Shown piece after piece: positions 40,452 to 48,021 of a DNA stretch of 64,000 nucleotides (positions are counted from its first letter, which is position 1; every line of letters begins with the position of its first letter). The stretch is from Azohydromonas aeria (GTDB taxonomy: Bacteria; Pseudomonadota; Gammaproteobacteria; Burkholderiales; Burkholderiaceae_C), in NCBI RefSeq assembly GCF_009760915.1, contig NZ_VIDQ01000012.1:1-64000 (forward strand), written 5' to 3'. The notes below the pieces were generated by a model that was not told the DNA's origin, made no database searches, and saw nothing but the letters and a program-made list of their open reading frames with translations. The position numbers were made by a program, and so were the translations under genes.

Positions 40452-40733
40452 TTATGGTTCTTCGGCCAGGCGCTCAAGGGCCTTGACCTGCTCCAGCGCT
40501 CGCTCCATCACAGCGAGCAGTCCTTGCGCCGCCGCCCGGATCTGCGGCGCGTTGTGTGCGCGCACCGGGCGCATGCCCTGGGAGCGGCTGCCGGCGACTT
40601 CGGCCAATACCTCCAGGGTGCTGGCCCGGTAGTCGCACGACGCGCACCTATAGCGGCGCCGCGTGCCTTGGTCCGTCGGGCGGCTCTCGATGCAGCGCAT
40701 GCTGGCCCCGCAGGCTGGGCAGGGAAAGGCCAT
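40452..40733 (-). CDS. Ogr/Delta-like zinc-finger protein
   Basis: 93 residues. Four Cys (FPCPACGASMRC...RYRCASCDYR) arranged like P2 Ogr/Delta or NrdR N-terminal zinc ribbons, then a helix. In P2-like phages Ogr activates late transcription. Here a similar activator role is possible, but only the finger is visible. Confidence 0.6.
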   Translation of the reverse strand: MAFPCPACGASMRCIESRPTDQGTRRRYRCASCDYRASTLEVLAEVAGSRSQGMRPVRAHNAPQIRAAAQGLLAVMERALEQVKALERLAEEP

Positions 40734-41071
40734 CAGGGTGACTCCGCTGCTGGCGCTGACGCACCGATCGGCCGCGACCAGTTCCGCGCCATGTCGCCCG
40801 CGGTGTGATCCTCCTGCGCGTCCTGCATGCCGAAGGCCGCCAGCGCCAGCCGCGCATCGGCATCAGTGCAGCGGCAACCCATGACGCTGATGCCCAGCAC
40901 GTGCTCCGGGACCGCGGTGGCGGTGTCCACGGCGCTGAGCACGAACAGGCCCGTGGCCGGGTGCGTCCAGGCATCGACGCTGTACGTCGCAGACGCAAGG
41001 CCGGCGGGGCACTCCCACCACTGCGCCGGCTGCCAGTCCGGTGAGGTCGGGCGCAGCGGGGCAGGGTTCAC
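40733..41071 (-). CDS. Hypothetical protein, tandem paralogue of the gene above it
   Basis: 112 residues from GTG 41071 (GTGA overlap; GTG 41089 possible). Shares the pattern HPATGLFVLSAVD...CTDADARLALAAFG...ARNWSRPI with 41068-41511. A small alpha/beta fold with conserved W/G positions; unknown function. Confidence 0.6.
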   Translation of the reverse strand: MNPAPLRPTSPDWQPAQWWECPAGLASATYSVDAWTHPATGLFVLSAVDTATAVPEHVLGISVMGCRCTDADARLALAAFGMQDAQEDHTAGDMARNWSRPIGASAPAAESP

Positions 41072-41511
41072 CGCGTGACTCCGCGCCACACGTAGTCGCC
41101 CTTGTCCTCGCGCATCGCAGGCTCCTCATCCTGGCAGTGGCAGATGTGGCCGCTGAGCTTGTCGGCCACAGGGCGCCAGAAATTCCGCGCCCGTCCGCCG
41201 GGTACGTGGTTGTCCTCGGTCGCATCCGACAGCCCGAAGGCGGCCAGCACGAACAGCGCATCGGCGGCGGTGCAGCGCCCGCCGTTGAGGGTGATCGAGA
41301 GGTGGTATTCGGGCCCCAGGTCCGGCTGGCCGGGATCGTGGGCCACTTCGACGGCAGACAGCGCGAACAGGCCGGAGGCAGGGTGTTCCCAGGGCTCGAC
41401 GGGGTAGCCGAGTTCGGCCAGCTGCGGCGGGCACCGCCACCAGGTGGCGCGGCGCCAGCCCGGGCCCGTGGGCCGCTTCGGCTGGATGATGGAAAGGGTG
41501 CCGGTCATCAT
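41068..41511 (-). CDS. Hypothetical protein, tandem paralogue
   Basis: 147 residues from ATG 41511. Shares HPASGLFALSAVE, CTAADALFVLAAFG and ARNFWRPV with the next gene (40733-41071), plus a C-terminal extension with a CHC pair (ICHCQDEEPAM). A local duplication. Confidence 0.6.
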   Translation of the reverse strand: MMTGTLSIIQPKRPTGPGWRRATWWRCPPQLAELGYPVEPWEHPASGLFALSAVEVAHDPGQPDLGPEYHLSITLNGGRCTAADALFVLAAFGLSDATEDNHVPGGRARNFWRPVADKLSGHICHCQDEEPAMREDKGDYVWRGVTR

Positions 41512-41774
41512 GCGGGGCGCTCGGTGGTTGCGGCGATTTGCGCGGCACCCTTCGCCGTCAGCCGGTACGTGAGCCACGGGTAGCCGTCGCCAGTGCCTTC
41601 CACAATCAATCCCTGCTGGCGCAGGTCACGGATCGCGCGATCCAGCCAGGGCGTCTCGCAGAGGTCGAAGGTGCTCACGCGCGGGTGGTTGGCGAGGCAG
41701 CGCAGCACGTTGCTGGCGGTGCGCTCGGCCGGCTCGAGACTGGCGGCCGGGCCGCTGAATGAGTCGAGGTGCAT
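41508..41774 (-). CDS. Winged-helix protein
   Basis: 88 residues from ATG 41774. ASNVLRCLANHPRVSTFDLC, ETPWLDRAIRDLRQQGLIVE, WLTYRLTAKGAAQI reads as a winged helix (HTH then wing). Likely a DNA-binding regulator; target unknown. Confidence 0.6.
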   Translation of the reverse strand: MHLDSFSGPAASLEPAERTASNVLRCLANHPRVSTFDLCETPWLDRAIRDLRQQGLIVEGTGDGYPWLTYRLTAKGAAQIAATTERPA

Positions 41775-42283
41775 CAAGCTCCCCGGTAGTTGGTGACGGC
41801 GTAGGCGAAGCCATTCGGCGGCGCCGCCCGATGCCAGGTCTGCGCCTCGACGTGGAAGCTGGATCGGTCGAAGTCCGGAAAGCGTGTGTCGCCGGCGAAG
41901 TCCTGCGCGATCTCGGTCAGCGCCAGCTCGTCAGCCAGTCCGAGCGACAGCGCTTCGGCATAGACCTGCGCGCCGCCGATGACGTAGACGACAGGCTCAC
42001 CGGTTGCGCGCAGCAGCGCCAGCGCATTGCACAGCGAGGACGCCACGATCACGCCGGGCGCGCGCCAAGCTGGGTCGCGCGACAGTACGACGTTCCTGCG
42101 GCCAGGCAGCGGGCGCACGGCGGCCGGCAGGCTGTCCCATGTGCGCCGGCCCATGATGACGGCCGCGCCCATCGTGAGGCGCTTGAAGTGCGCCAGGTCC
42201 TCGGGGAAGTGGCCCCAGGGCAGGGCACCCTGGTTGCCGATGACGCCATTGCTGGCCACGGCGGCGACGATGACGAGTCTCAT
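41774..42283 (-). CDS. folA: Dihydrofolate reductase
   Basis: 169 residues from ATG 42283. Canonical DHFR motifs: LVIVAAVASNGVIGNQGALP, W..PEDLAHFKRLT with the catalytic acid, VIMGRRTWDSLP, NVVLSRD, YVIGGAQVYAEAL. Reduces dihydrofolate with NADPH. Phage DHFRs support dTMP synthesis during infection. No thymidylate synthase gene is next to it. Confidence 0.95.
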   Translation of the reverse strand: MRLVIVAAVASNGVIGNQGALPWGHFPEDLAHFKRLTMGAAVIMGRRTWDSLPAAVRPLPGRRNVVLSRDPAWRAPGVIVASSLCNALALLRATGEPVVYVIGGAQVYAEALSLGLADELALTEIAQDFAGDTRFPDFDRSSFHVEAQTWHRAAPPNGFAYAVTNYRGA

Positions 42284-42537
42284 GAGGGTGATGCTCCGGG
42301 TGAGCTTTTTTGGGGCTTCGCCGCCGCCGGCTGCGCAGCACTCCAGGACTGCATCCCGGGCCAAATTGTCAGCGTCTCAGGCAGGCGGCCCTCGGCGCCT
42401 TCGCGCTGCTGGCGCAGCGAGTCGGCGGCGAACTTGCGCAGCTGCTCGGCGGTGGCCACGGGCATCTTCAAAGTCACGCCCGGGCCTTGGTCGCTGAAGA
42501 CGAGGCGGGCCGTGACGAAGCCGGGTTCGGTGCTCAA
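42280..42537 (-). CDS. Small hypothetical protein
   Basis: 85 residues from TTG 42537, with GGAGG 12 bases upstream and TTGA overlap. VTARLVFSDQGPGVTLKMPV, TAEQLRKFAADSLRQQREGA. Unknown. Confidence 0.5.
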   Translation of the reverse strand: MSTEPGFVTARLVFSDQGPGVTLKMPVATAEQLRKFAADSLRQQREGAEGRLPETLTIWPGMQSWSAAQPAAAKPQKSSPGASPS

Positions 42538-42872
42538 GGTGTTGCCTCCGCAGCTTGTTGTTCCTCGCGCCCCTCCAGCGCGTCGATGTCCGCCGGCGAC
42601 ACCACGCCGAACCGACCCAGCAGCCCGTCGAGCGCACCCCACAGCACCGCGATGCGGCCGTCCAGCGGCTTGCGCGCCTGGTGCGCTTCGAGCAGCCGGT
42701 ACGCGGCCACGAAGAGGGCGGTCTGCGCCGCATCCGGCCCGGGCGCCGCGGCAGGGTCCTGCAGTGCCTCGCGGATGCGGGAGAGCAGCATCTGTGCGCG
42801 GGCAGGGCGATCCATGGCTAGGCCGGCGAGCTCGGTGAGTGCGGTCAGGGCGGCAGCGTGGGTGGTGGTCAT
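42534..42872 (-). CDS. Hypothetical helical protein
   Basis: 112 residues from ATG 42872. Helical and Ala/Leu-rich (ALTALTELAGLAMDRPARAQ, VAAYRLLEAHQARKPLDGRI). Overlaps both neighbours. Unknown. Confidence 0.55.
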   Translation of the reverse strand: MTTTHAAALTALTELAGLAMDRPARAQMLLSRIREALQDPAAAPGPDAAQTALFVAAYRLLEAHQARKPLDGRIAVLWGALDGLLGRFGVVSPADIDALEGREEQQAAEATP

Positions 42873-43255
42873 GCCGTTGCCCCATCGGTGAACATGAACT
42901 CGATGCGCGTGACGACCGTCTCCGGCGTGCAACCCTTGTGCGAGTCGCAGAAGAAGCGCACGAACTCGGATGGCCAGCGCAGGGTGGCGTGATCGCCGAA
43001 GCCTTCCAACGCGCACTCGGCCAGGCCGTAGTCAACGTCGTCCTGCAACGCGCGCAGTTGCTCCTGACGCACGCTCACCACCAGCAGCGGGGCGCGCAGC
43101 GGCTGCACCTTCTCGCCGCGCTTGAGGCCTATGCACTTGGCGACCGGGCGCAGCTGCTCGCCGGCCTGGAGGTGCTGCCAGCCGATGCGTCGCGTCACTG
43201 TCTTGGTGCCGGCGAGCAGTTGCGGTGTCGTCAGGGCGAAGGAGATGTTGCGCAT
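42869..43255 (-). CDS. ASCH/PUA-like domain protein
   Basis: 128 residues. The opening ISFALTTPQLLAGTKTVTRR, then GEQLRPVAKCIGLKRGEKVQ matches the ASCH-like phage family (R..GW..L..G..L...) that may bind RNA. Unknown target. Confidence 0.6.
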   Translation of the reverse strand: MRNISFALTTPQLLAGTKTVTRRIGWQHLQAGEQLRPVAKCIGLKRGEKVQPLRAPLLVVSVRQEQLRALQDDVDYGLAECALEGFGDHATLRWPSEFVRFFCDSHKGCTPETVVTRIEFMFTDGATA

Positions 43256-43265
43256 GGCGGCCGAC

Positions 43266-43517
43266 TCAGTCCTTCTTGAGCCGCATCCAGCCGGCCTTGC
43301 GGTCGAACACGATCACCTCGCGCTTGCGCAGCGCCTGGAGCCGGCGGTCGATGATTCGCCACTCCGGCGGCTTGAACCGCCCCGGCGCCGCCTGGCAGAT
43401 CGGCTTGGCCAGCGCCAACAAGTCCTTCATACCGTCGAGGACCATCATCGTGTTGCGCCCGGCGTCGATGTGCGCCAGCAGCGCGGCGTCGAACGCGGTG
43501 TAGTCCGGCGCGCTCAA
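43266..43517 (-). CDS. Winged-helix-like small protein
   Basis: 83 residues from TTG 43517 (overlapping the stop of the acyl carrier protein gene). LLALAKPICQAAPGRFKPPE, WRIIDRRLQALRKREVIVFD suggests a winged helix. Unknown. Confidence 0.5.
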   Translation of the reverse strand: MSAPDYTAFDAALLAHIDAGRNTMMVLDGMKDLLALAKPICQAAPGRFKPPEWRIIDRRLQALRKREVIVFDRKAGWMRLKKD

Positions 43518-43765
43518 AGCGACGCCTCCGGCCCGGCCGCCTGCACCAGCCGCGTGAAGTCGGCCACCGTGCGGCACTTCTCGCAGTCGTCGTCGGCGAG
43601 CTCGATGCCGACCTCATCCTCCAGCGCCATGACCAGTTCGACCAGGTCGAGGCTATCGTGCTTGTGCAGTTCGGTGTCCTGGCTCACGGTGGCGGGCGCG
43701 AGGCCCAGGACTTCTGCAGTGATGCGCTCGACGCGCTGCTCGGTGGATTCGGTGGTGGTGTTCAT
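43514..43765 (-). CDS. Acyl carrier protein-like
   Basis: 83 residues. The phosphopantetheine site motif HDSLDLVELVMALEDEVGIE has the DSL serine and standard helix-II acidic face. Overall size and helices match AcpP. A phage/plasmid-borne ACP could feed lipid modification or bind host enzymes; the partner is not in the window. The Cys residues near the C-terminus (DDDCEKC) are unusual for an ACP. Confidence 0.85.
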   Translation of the reverse strand: MNTTTESTEQRVERITAEVLGLAPATVSQDTELHKHDSLDLVELVMALEDEVGIELADDDCEKCRTVADFTRLVQAAGPEASL

Positions 43766-43775
43766 GGGTTTGCTT

Positions 43776-43955
43776 TCAGGACGTGGGCAGGTCGCGGCAA
43801 GGCTTCCAGGTCTCGCCGGGATCGGCCGCCGCAGGCTGCGGTTCAGGCGCGGCGCCTGCGGGATGCAGCGTGTTGGCCAGTGGCACGCCCAGGCTGGCGC
43901 TGTAGGCTGGCGGCGGCGCGAGGTCGCCGGAGTTGGTCGGGATGTAGAAACCCAT
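43776..43955 (-). CDS. Small Pro-rich protein
   Basis: 59 residues from ATG 43955. GFYIPTNSGDLAPPPAYSAS, then Pro/Ala-rich; no fold visible. Overlaps the stop of the gene above by one base. Confidence 0.4.
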   Translation of the reverse strand: MGFYIPTNSGDLAPPPAYSASLGVPLANTLHPAGAAPEPQPAAADPGETWKPCRDLPTS

Positions 43956-44335
43956 CAGTGGTGCTCCGTGATCGGCCGCAACTCCTGCAGCGTCTCCACC
44001 GCCACGAAGCGCACCAGGCGCTGCGGCTCGCTCACCGTGTCCGCAATGACCTGCATGACGGCAGCCATCTTCGGCATGGTTTCCTGGGACGCCTTGTTGT
44101 CCACCATGCACGCGGGCAGCACACCCATCGGCGTACCGATGCTGCGGATGCCGACCTTGTCGTGGCTTTCGTCCTTGCCGATCCAGGCAAGCATGGCCAC
44201 GGGCGGCTCGGCCGATTCGTCAAGCGCCTGGCGCGCGATCTCCTTCATGGCCAGGGCGAGGGCGTGCGGGCCTATGTGGGCGTCCAGGCTCAGTGCCAGG
44301 ATGCGCCGAAGGGCGTCTTCGTGGGTAGTGCTCAA
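43955..44335 (-). CDS. Hypothetical early protein
   Basis: 126 residues. ALRRILALSLDAHIGPHALA...AWIGKDESHDKVGIRS, later VMQVIADTVSEPQRLVRFV. Helical with a possible beta hairpin. Unknown. Confidence 0.55.
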   Translation of the reverse strand: MSTTHEDALRRILALSLDAHIGPHALALAMKEIARQALDESAEPPVAMLAWIGKDESHDKVGIRSIGTPMGVLPACMVDNKASQETMPKMAAVMQVIADTVSEPQRLVRFVAVETLQELRPITEHH

Positions 44336-44547
44336 GGGGTGCTTCCTTCTTTCGTGCGCCCGGCCTTGGCCGGCTGGCGCTGCTGTGCCGGCGCTGCGGC
44401 TTTGGCGTGCTCGCGGGCGATCTGCTCGACAGCCTCGGTCGGCATGTCAAGCGACGCGGCTGCGCTGGCCAGCGCTTCGGGCGTCTTGCCCAGGTACTGC
44501 TGGGCAGTGGCCAAGACCTTGGCGACGTAGGTGGTCGGATACGTCAT
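44332..44547 (-). CDS. Small hypothetical protein
   Basis: 71 residues from ATG 44547 (ATGA overlap). TYVAKVLATAQQYLGKTPEA, then Ala/Gln-rich and a Lys/Arg tail. Unknown. Confidence 0.5.
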   Translation of the reverse strand: MTYPTTYVAKVLATAQQYLGKTPEALASAAASLDMPTEAVEQIAREHAKAAAPAQQRQPAKAGRTKEGSTP

Positions 44548-45002
44548 GCAGCGGCCCTCGGCCCCTCGCTTGCCTGCCGCACCGTGTCTGCGATCTTTTG
44601 CGCCGGCTCGAAGTCGATCACCAGGCCGAGTGCCGCGCACTGGTTGCGCCAGTAGTTGACCTTGGCCTGCATCTCGGCGGCCAACTGACGCGTCATGAAC
44701 TCGTTGTCCAGTACGGCATCGAGGGCGCGGTAGCCACCACCCTCCTGTTTGCGGTCACTCGGAATGGACACGAATGCCTGCACGGCAACGGCCGGCTGAT
44801 TCGGGACTTCAATCCGAACTGAGCGGATCAGCCTGCGCGCCTGCTCCAGTCGCCATTGGTGCGCGGCAGTCGTGTTGTCCCACTGGAAATGCTCGTGCAG
44901 CGGGTGCGCCTTGTCCGCAGCCTGCTTCACCACGTCCTCGGGCCGCAGCAGGCCGTCGTGCTCTGCTGCGATCCGCTCCAACTCACTCTTGATCGTGTCC
45001 AT
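44544..45002 (-). CDS. Hypothetical protein
   Basis: 152 residues from ATG 45002, behind CAGGAG. Soluble, charged helices (IKSELERIAAEHDGLLRPED, YWRNQCAALGLVIDFEPAQK). This is the first ordinary gene after the low-complexity pentamer-repeat block. Not recognised. Confidence 0.55.
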   Translation of the reverse strand: MDTIKSELERIAAEHDGLLRPEDVVKQAADKAHPLHEHFQWDNTTAAHQWRLEQARRLIRSVRIEVPNQPAVAVQAFVSIPSDRKQEGGGYRALDAVLDNEFMTRQLAAEMQAKVNYWRNQCAALGLVIDFEPAQKIADTVRQASEGPRAAA

Positions 45003-45546
45003 CTTCAACTCCTGTTGTTCCGTGCCTGCTGAGCCAAGCCAAACCCCTCCAGGCCATTCCTTTCCATGCCTGCCAGTCCGCGCCGCGCCCCGCCTTGCCG
45101 TGCCCCGCCTTGCCTGCCTCACGACGCCCGACTTCGCCCAGCCGGGCCATTCCTAGCCTGCTGAGCAAAGCCCCACCACGCCTTACTGCGCCCGGCCGGT
45201 CCATGCCTGCCCTACCTCGCCAGTCCACGCTGTTCCTCGCCGCGCCTAGCCTGCTATGCCAAGCGTCACCCCGCCTTGTGAAGCCTTTCCGCTCCACGCC
45301 GCGCCACACCGGCCTCACCTCGCCTTGCCCGGCAATGCCAAACATCGCCATGCCTGGCCTCACGTCGCCCAGCCCAGCCACGCCAGCTGCGCCGTACCTA
45401 TCCCAGCGCCGCCTTGCCTTACCTGCCTTGCCGAGACGAACCGGTCCTGGCCTTGCCTTGCCAAGCCTCGCCTTGCCATGCCTGCCGCACCGCGCCTCGC
45501 CAATCCAAAACTCGCCATGCCATGCCTTGCCTGCTGCGTCAGGCAA
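44983..45546 (-). CDS. Possible low-complexity repeat protein filling an operon gap
   Basis: 187 codons open from TTG 45546 (overlapping the stop of 45539-46201) to a stop inside the next gene (45002). The translation is a Gly/Lys/Ala/Arg/Trp-rich low-complexity chain (EARCGRHGKARLGKARPGPV) made by 5-nt repeats. The overlaps at both ends are what a real operon gene would show, but the composition may simply follow from the repeat. Confidence 0.35.
   Translation of the reverse strand: MPDAAGKAWHGEFWIGEARCGRHGKARLGKARPGPVRLGKAGKARRRWDRYGAAGVAGLGDVRPGMAMFGIAGQGEVRPVWRGVERKGFTRRGDAWHSRLGAARNSVDWRGRAGMDRPGAVRRGGALLSRLGMARLGEVGRREAGKAGHGKAGRGADWQAWKGMAWRGLAWLSRHGTTGVEDGHDQE
45003..45538 (-). repeat. 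Degenerate pentanucleotide-repeat tract (GGCAA/GGCGA type)
   Basis: About 536 bp with a 5-nt period. On the plus strand it reads as CCTTG CCTTG CCAAG CCTCG (for example around 45450-45480), on the minus strand GGCAA/GGCGA/GGCTT units. No ordinary gene is present. Five is coprime to three, so the repeat encodes the same pentapeptide cycle (G-K-A-R-Q type) in every frame. Confidence 0.75.
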
Positions 45547-46201
45547 TACCGAATTGCGCTCTCACCGATGCGTCTTGGTCCGTGCCAATCACCTCGAAAG
45601 TGCCCCAGCCGCACCCCGCACTGCTTTTGCTGTCCGGGCGCCCAGCACCGATGCCGACCTGAAGCCCAACCCGCGACATCAGGTTTATTACGTCAGCCGC
45701 CTTGAACTGGCTCTGGTCGAACTTGATGCGCAGCTTTGCCGCCCAGGACTGGTACTGAGGGCGGGCGCGCACATCAACCACGCCGGTGGCGTTGCGGGTG
45801 TGCGCGGAGAAGGTCCGGCTCTCGCCGTAGATGCGGATCAGCGGCAGGCCGTCGATGCGGTCGAAACCATCCGCCTCGATAAAGCAGCTCAACTTGGCCA
45901 AAGTCATTTTGAAGCCGACCAGCCGGCACGCGGAAATCATTCCGGCACGGAACGCGGCAGCATTCATGCCCTCCCAGCCATCGAACGAGCGATAGCGAGC
46001 TTCCTCTGCTTCGCGCTCGTAGTCGCGCGCCTCTCTGACCTTTTTGGATTTCGCAACTGAACCTTCGGCCATGCGGCTCATGAGTTCGGCCTTTTTCGAG
46101 AAGCGCTCTATGACCAGCGGCGCTGTGCCGCGGATCAGAAGTTCCAGAACACCGAAGTTCGGTGCGCTGATGACGACGTTTTCTTGCTTGGTAGTGCTCA
46201 T
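45539..46201 (-). CDS. Hypothetical recombination-region protein
   Basis: 220 residues from ATG 46201. NVVISAPNFGVLELLIRGTA, PLVIERFSKKAELMSRMAEG, GYESRTF-type segments (LIRIYGESRTFSAHTRNATG), SYQSWAAKLRIKFDQ-type end. It is followed upstream by rdgC with a 4-bp overlap, so it may bind or process DNA in recombination. I do not recognise the family. Confidence 0.6.
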   Translation of the reverse strand: MSTTKQENVVISAPNFGVLELLIRGTAPLVIERFSKKAELMSRMAEGSVAKSKKVREARDYEREAEEARYRSFDGWEGMNAAAFRAGMISACRLVGFKMTLAKLSCFIEADGFDRIDGLPLIRIYGESRTFSAHTRNATGVVDVRARPQYQSWAAKLRIKFDQSQFKAADVINLMSRVGLQVGIGAGRPDSKSSAGCGWGTFEVIGTDQDASVRAQFGIA

Positions 46202-47136
46202 GCCGGAGTTCCTGCTTCCTCGGTAATGGGTGAAGTGACGTTGCTGGTCTGCGGCTCGCCGCCGAGCGCATCCAGCAGCTCCGGGATCAGCCGGCTCAAC
46301 TCGCCCGTTGCGATGGCCGCGTCGGCGTCGAAAGACTCGTCCTCGTCCACCACGTTGCGGCCTTCGAGGGCGGTGTCCAGGAACTGGAGCTTCTTCAGCA
46401 GCAGCGCGTCGGTCAGAACGAAGGCCACGCGCTCGTTCCAGCTCAGCGCCAGCCGCGTGGGCCGCTTGCCCGCTGCGATGTGCTGCTTCACCTCGTCGGT
46501 GTCGAGCGCGTGCTTGGCGTACCGCACGGTGGCCTTCGTCTCGTCCGCGGCCCGTACCTCGCACTCGCGGTCCAGGTAGAACCCGGCGGGCGCCTCGCCC
46601 TCGGCAAGCCACGCCGCCATGCAGCCCGCAGCCGACTGCTGCGTGACGATGGGCTTCACCGCGAAGCAATCCAGCGCCTTGACCAGCATGCTCACCACGG
46701 CGTCTGCCTGCTTGGCGCTGGCGTCGATGGCCAGGAGCCCGGCGCGCGGGTCGATCCAGACCTGGGTGCGGCTGCGCTTCGTGAACGCCATGGGCAGCAG
46801 TTCGTGCGTGGCCTGCTCGACCAGTTCCTTGCACTCCTTCTTGCCCGGCTTGTAGCCGCGCTCCTGCTCGATGGCTGCAGCGATGGCCTCGACGCGGTCC
46901 TTGACGACGGATGCCGGCAGCAGCCGCTTCTCGGCCATCAGCGCCAGCAGCCAGTGGCCGCCGACGACTTCGAGCAGCGGCGCGTGCGGCGTGCCTCGCG
47001 GCGGCACCCAGCCGGTGCTCAGAGGCTGCGTCGGCGCGCAGGGCGTGAAGGGCTCGCGGGCGAGGGCGGATTCGGTGGCTGCGGCGTCGGGCTGCCAAGT
47101 GGGCGCGATGCGCAGTAGCGTAAGGGTCTTGAACAT
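46198..47136 (-). CDS. rdgC: RdgC nucleoid/recombination-associated protein
   Basis: 312 residues, close to the usual ~303. N-terminus KTLTLLRIAPTWQP, then GGHWLLALMAEKRLLPASVV, KDRVEAIAAAIEQERGYKPG, LPMAFTKRSRTQVWIDPRAG are RdgC signatures. RdgC binds duplex DNA as a ring and restrains RecA; phage copies may protect replicating genomes. Confidence 0.92.
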   Translation of the reverse strand: MFKTLTLLRIAPTWQPDAAATESALAREPFTPCAPTQPLSTGWVPPRGTPHAPLLEVVGGHWLLALMAEKRLLPASVVKDRVEAIAAAIEQERGYKPGKKECKELVEQATHELLPMAFTKRSRTQVWIDPRAGLLAIDASAKQADAVVSMLVKALDCFAVKPIVTQQSAAGCMAAWLAEGEAPAGFYLDRECEVRAADETKATVRYAKHALDTDEVKQHIAAGKRPTRLALSWNERVAFVLTDALLLKKLQFLDTALEGRNVVDEDESFDADAAIATGELSRLIPELLDALGGEPQTSNVTSPITEEAGTPA

Positions 47137-47142
47137 GGTGCG

Positions 47143-47442
47143 TCAGCCCTCGGCCCCGTCATACGGGTGCGCCACCAAATACGCCCGCCCACCCGCGTTC
47201 TCCAGGTGCAGCGCGTGCGTCTCGATGTTGAAGCCGTTCTTGACGGCGAGCCGGATGTTCTTGATCCGCACCCGCTCGCCGACTTGGCTGCAGCGGCCTT
47301 CGAGCAGGTCCGTCATGAGCGCCATGCCGACGACCTTGGCGGCGTCGGACTTCTTCTTGGCCCACTCATGAGCTTCAAGGTGGCCCATCCACATCCAGAG
47401 GTCGGAGAGGTGTTCGGGGTCGGTGATTTCGATTTTGAGCAT
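47143..47442 (-). CDS. Small hypothetical protein
   Basis: 99 residues from ATG 47442. LKIEITDPEHLSDLWMWMGH, ALMTDLLEGRCSQVGERVRI, a KLF-like beta end (GGRAYLVAHPYDGAEG). Unknown. Confidence 0.55.
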   Translation of the reverse strand: MLKIEITDPEHLSDLWMWMGHLEAHEWAKKKSDAAKVVGMALMTDLLEGRCSQVGERVRIKNIRLAVKNGFNIETHALHLENAGGRAYLVAHPYDGAEG

Positions 47443-47444
47443 GG

Positions 47445-47810
47445 TCAGCGGTCCCGCATCGCGCCCACGATGGCCTTGAACACGTAGTCCTTGGCCCGCT
47501 GCTCCGCCGGCAGGTCCGAGTACGGGACGATGCAGGGGTGCAGCTTCAACTCCGGGTTCTTCACAGGGCCCCAGGTCCAGCCGTCGCGCAGCTTGTCGGC
47601 CATCCAGGCGTTGTGCTGCGCGTCCGGGCCGGCGTCGGGGTTGTCGATGGCGAACTGCACGCCGGCCACGGTGCTGTCGCGCTGCCACTGCTCGGCATCA
47701 GCCCAGGGCTTTTGCGAGTGGTCGCCGTGGGCTTCGCACAGGGCCTTGTTTGCCTCGTGGCAGGTGCGGGCGATGCGCTCCAGTTGGTCGGCGGTGAGGT
47801 TGGTGGGCAT
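47445..47810 (-). CDS. RyR-domain protein
   Basis: 121 residues from ATG 47810. The C-terminal ~60 residues contain the RyR signature: HNAWMADKLRDGWTWGPVKN, KLHPCIVPYSDLPAEQRAKD. RyR repeats (ryanodine receptor) occur in bacterial and phage proteins and are proposed to bind small molecules or peptides. Function here unknown. A ~210-bp spacer lies upstream (47811-48021). Confidence 0.8.
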   Translation of the reverse strand: MPTNLTADQLERIARTCHEANKALCEAHGDHSQKPWADAEQWQRDSTVAGVQFAIDNPDAGPDAQHNAWMADKLRDGWTWGPVKNPELKLHPCIVPYSDLPAEQRAKDYVFKAIVGAMRDR

Positions 47811-48021
47811 GCAGGGTCCTTGGGTGTTGGGTGAGGCCCGGCCCGCTCTTGCGTCGGGTCCGGGCGCTCGGTCTTCAGCAGCAGTTGCCGATGTGAAGAA
47901 AGTAGGGCGGCCACAGCAGTGGCGCGGCGCGGGAAGGTCTTGGCAGACAGGGAGGAATGGCACTGAACCCACGCCGCTGGAGTCGCCCTGAAAACTTGGG
48001 TTGGGTGGCGGCCCCTGGTGC

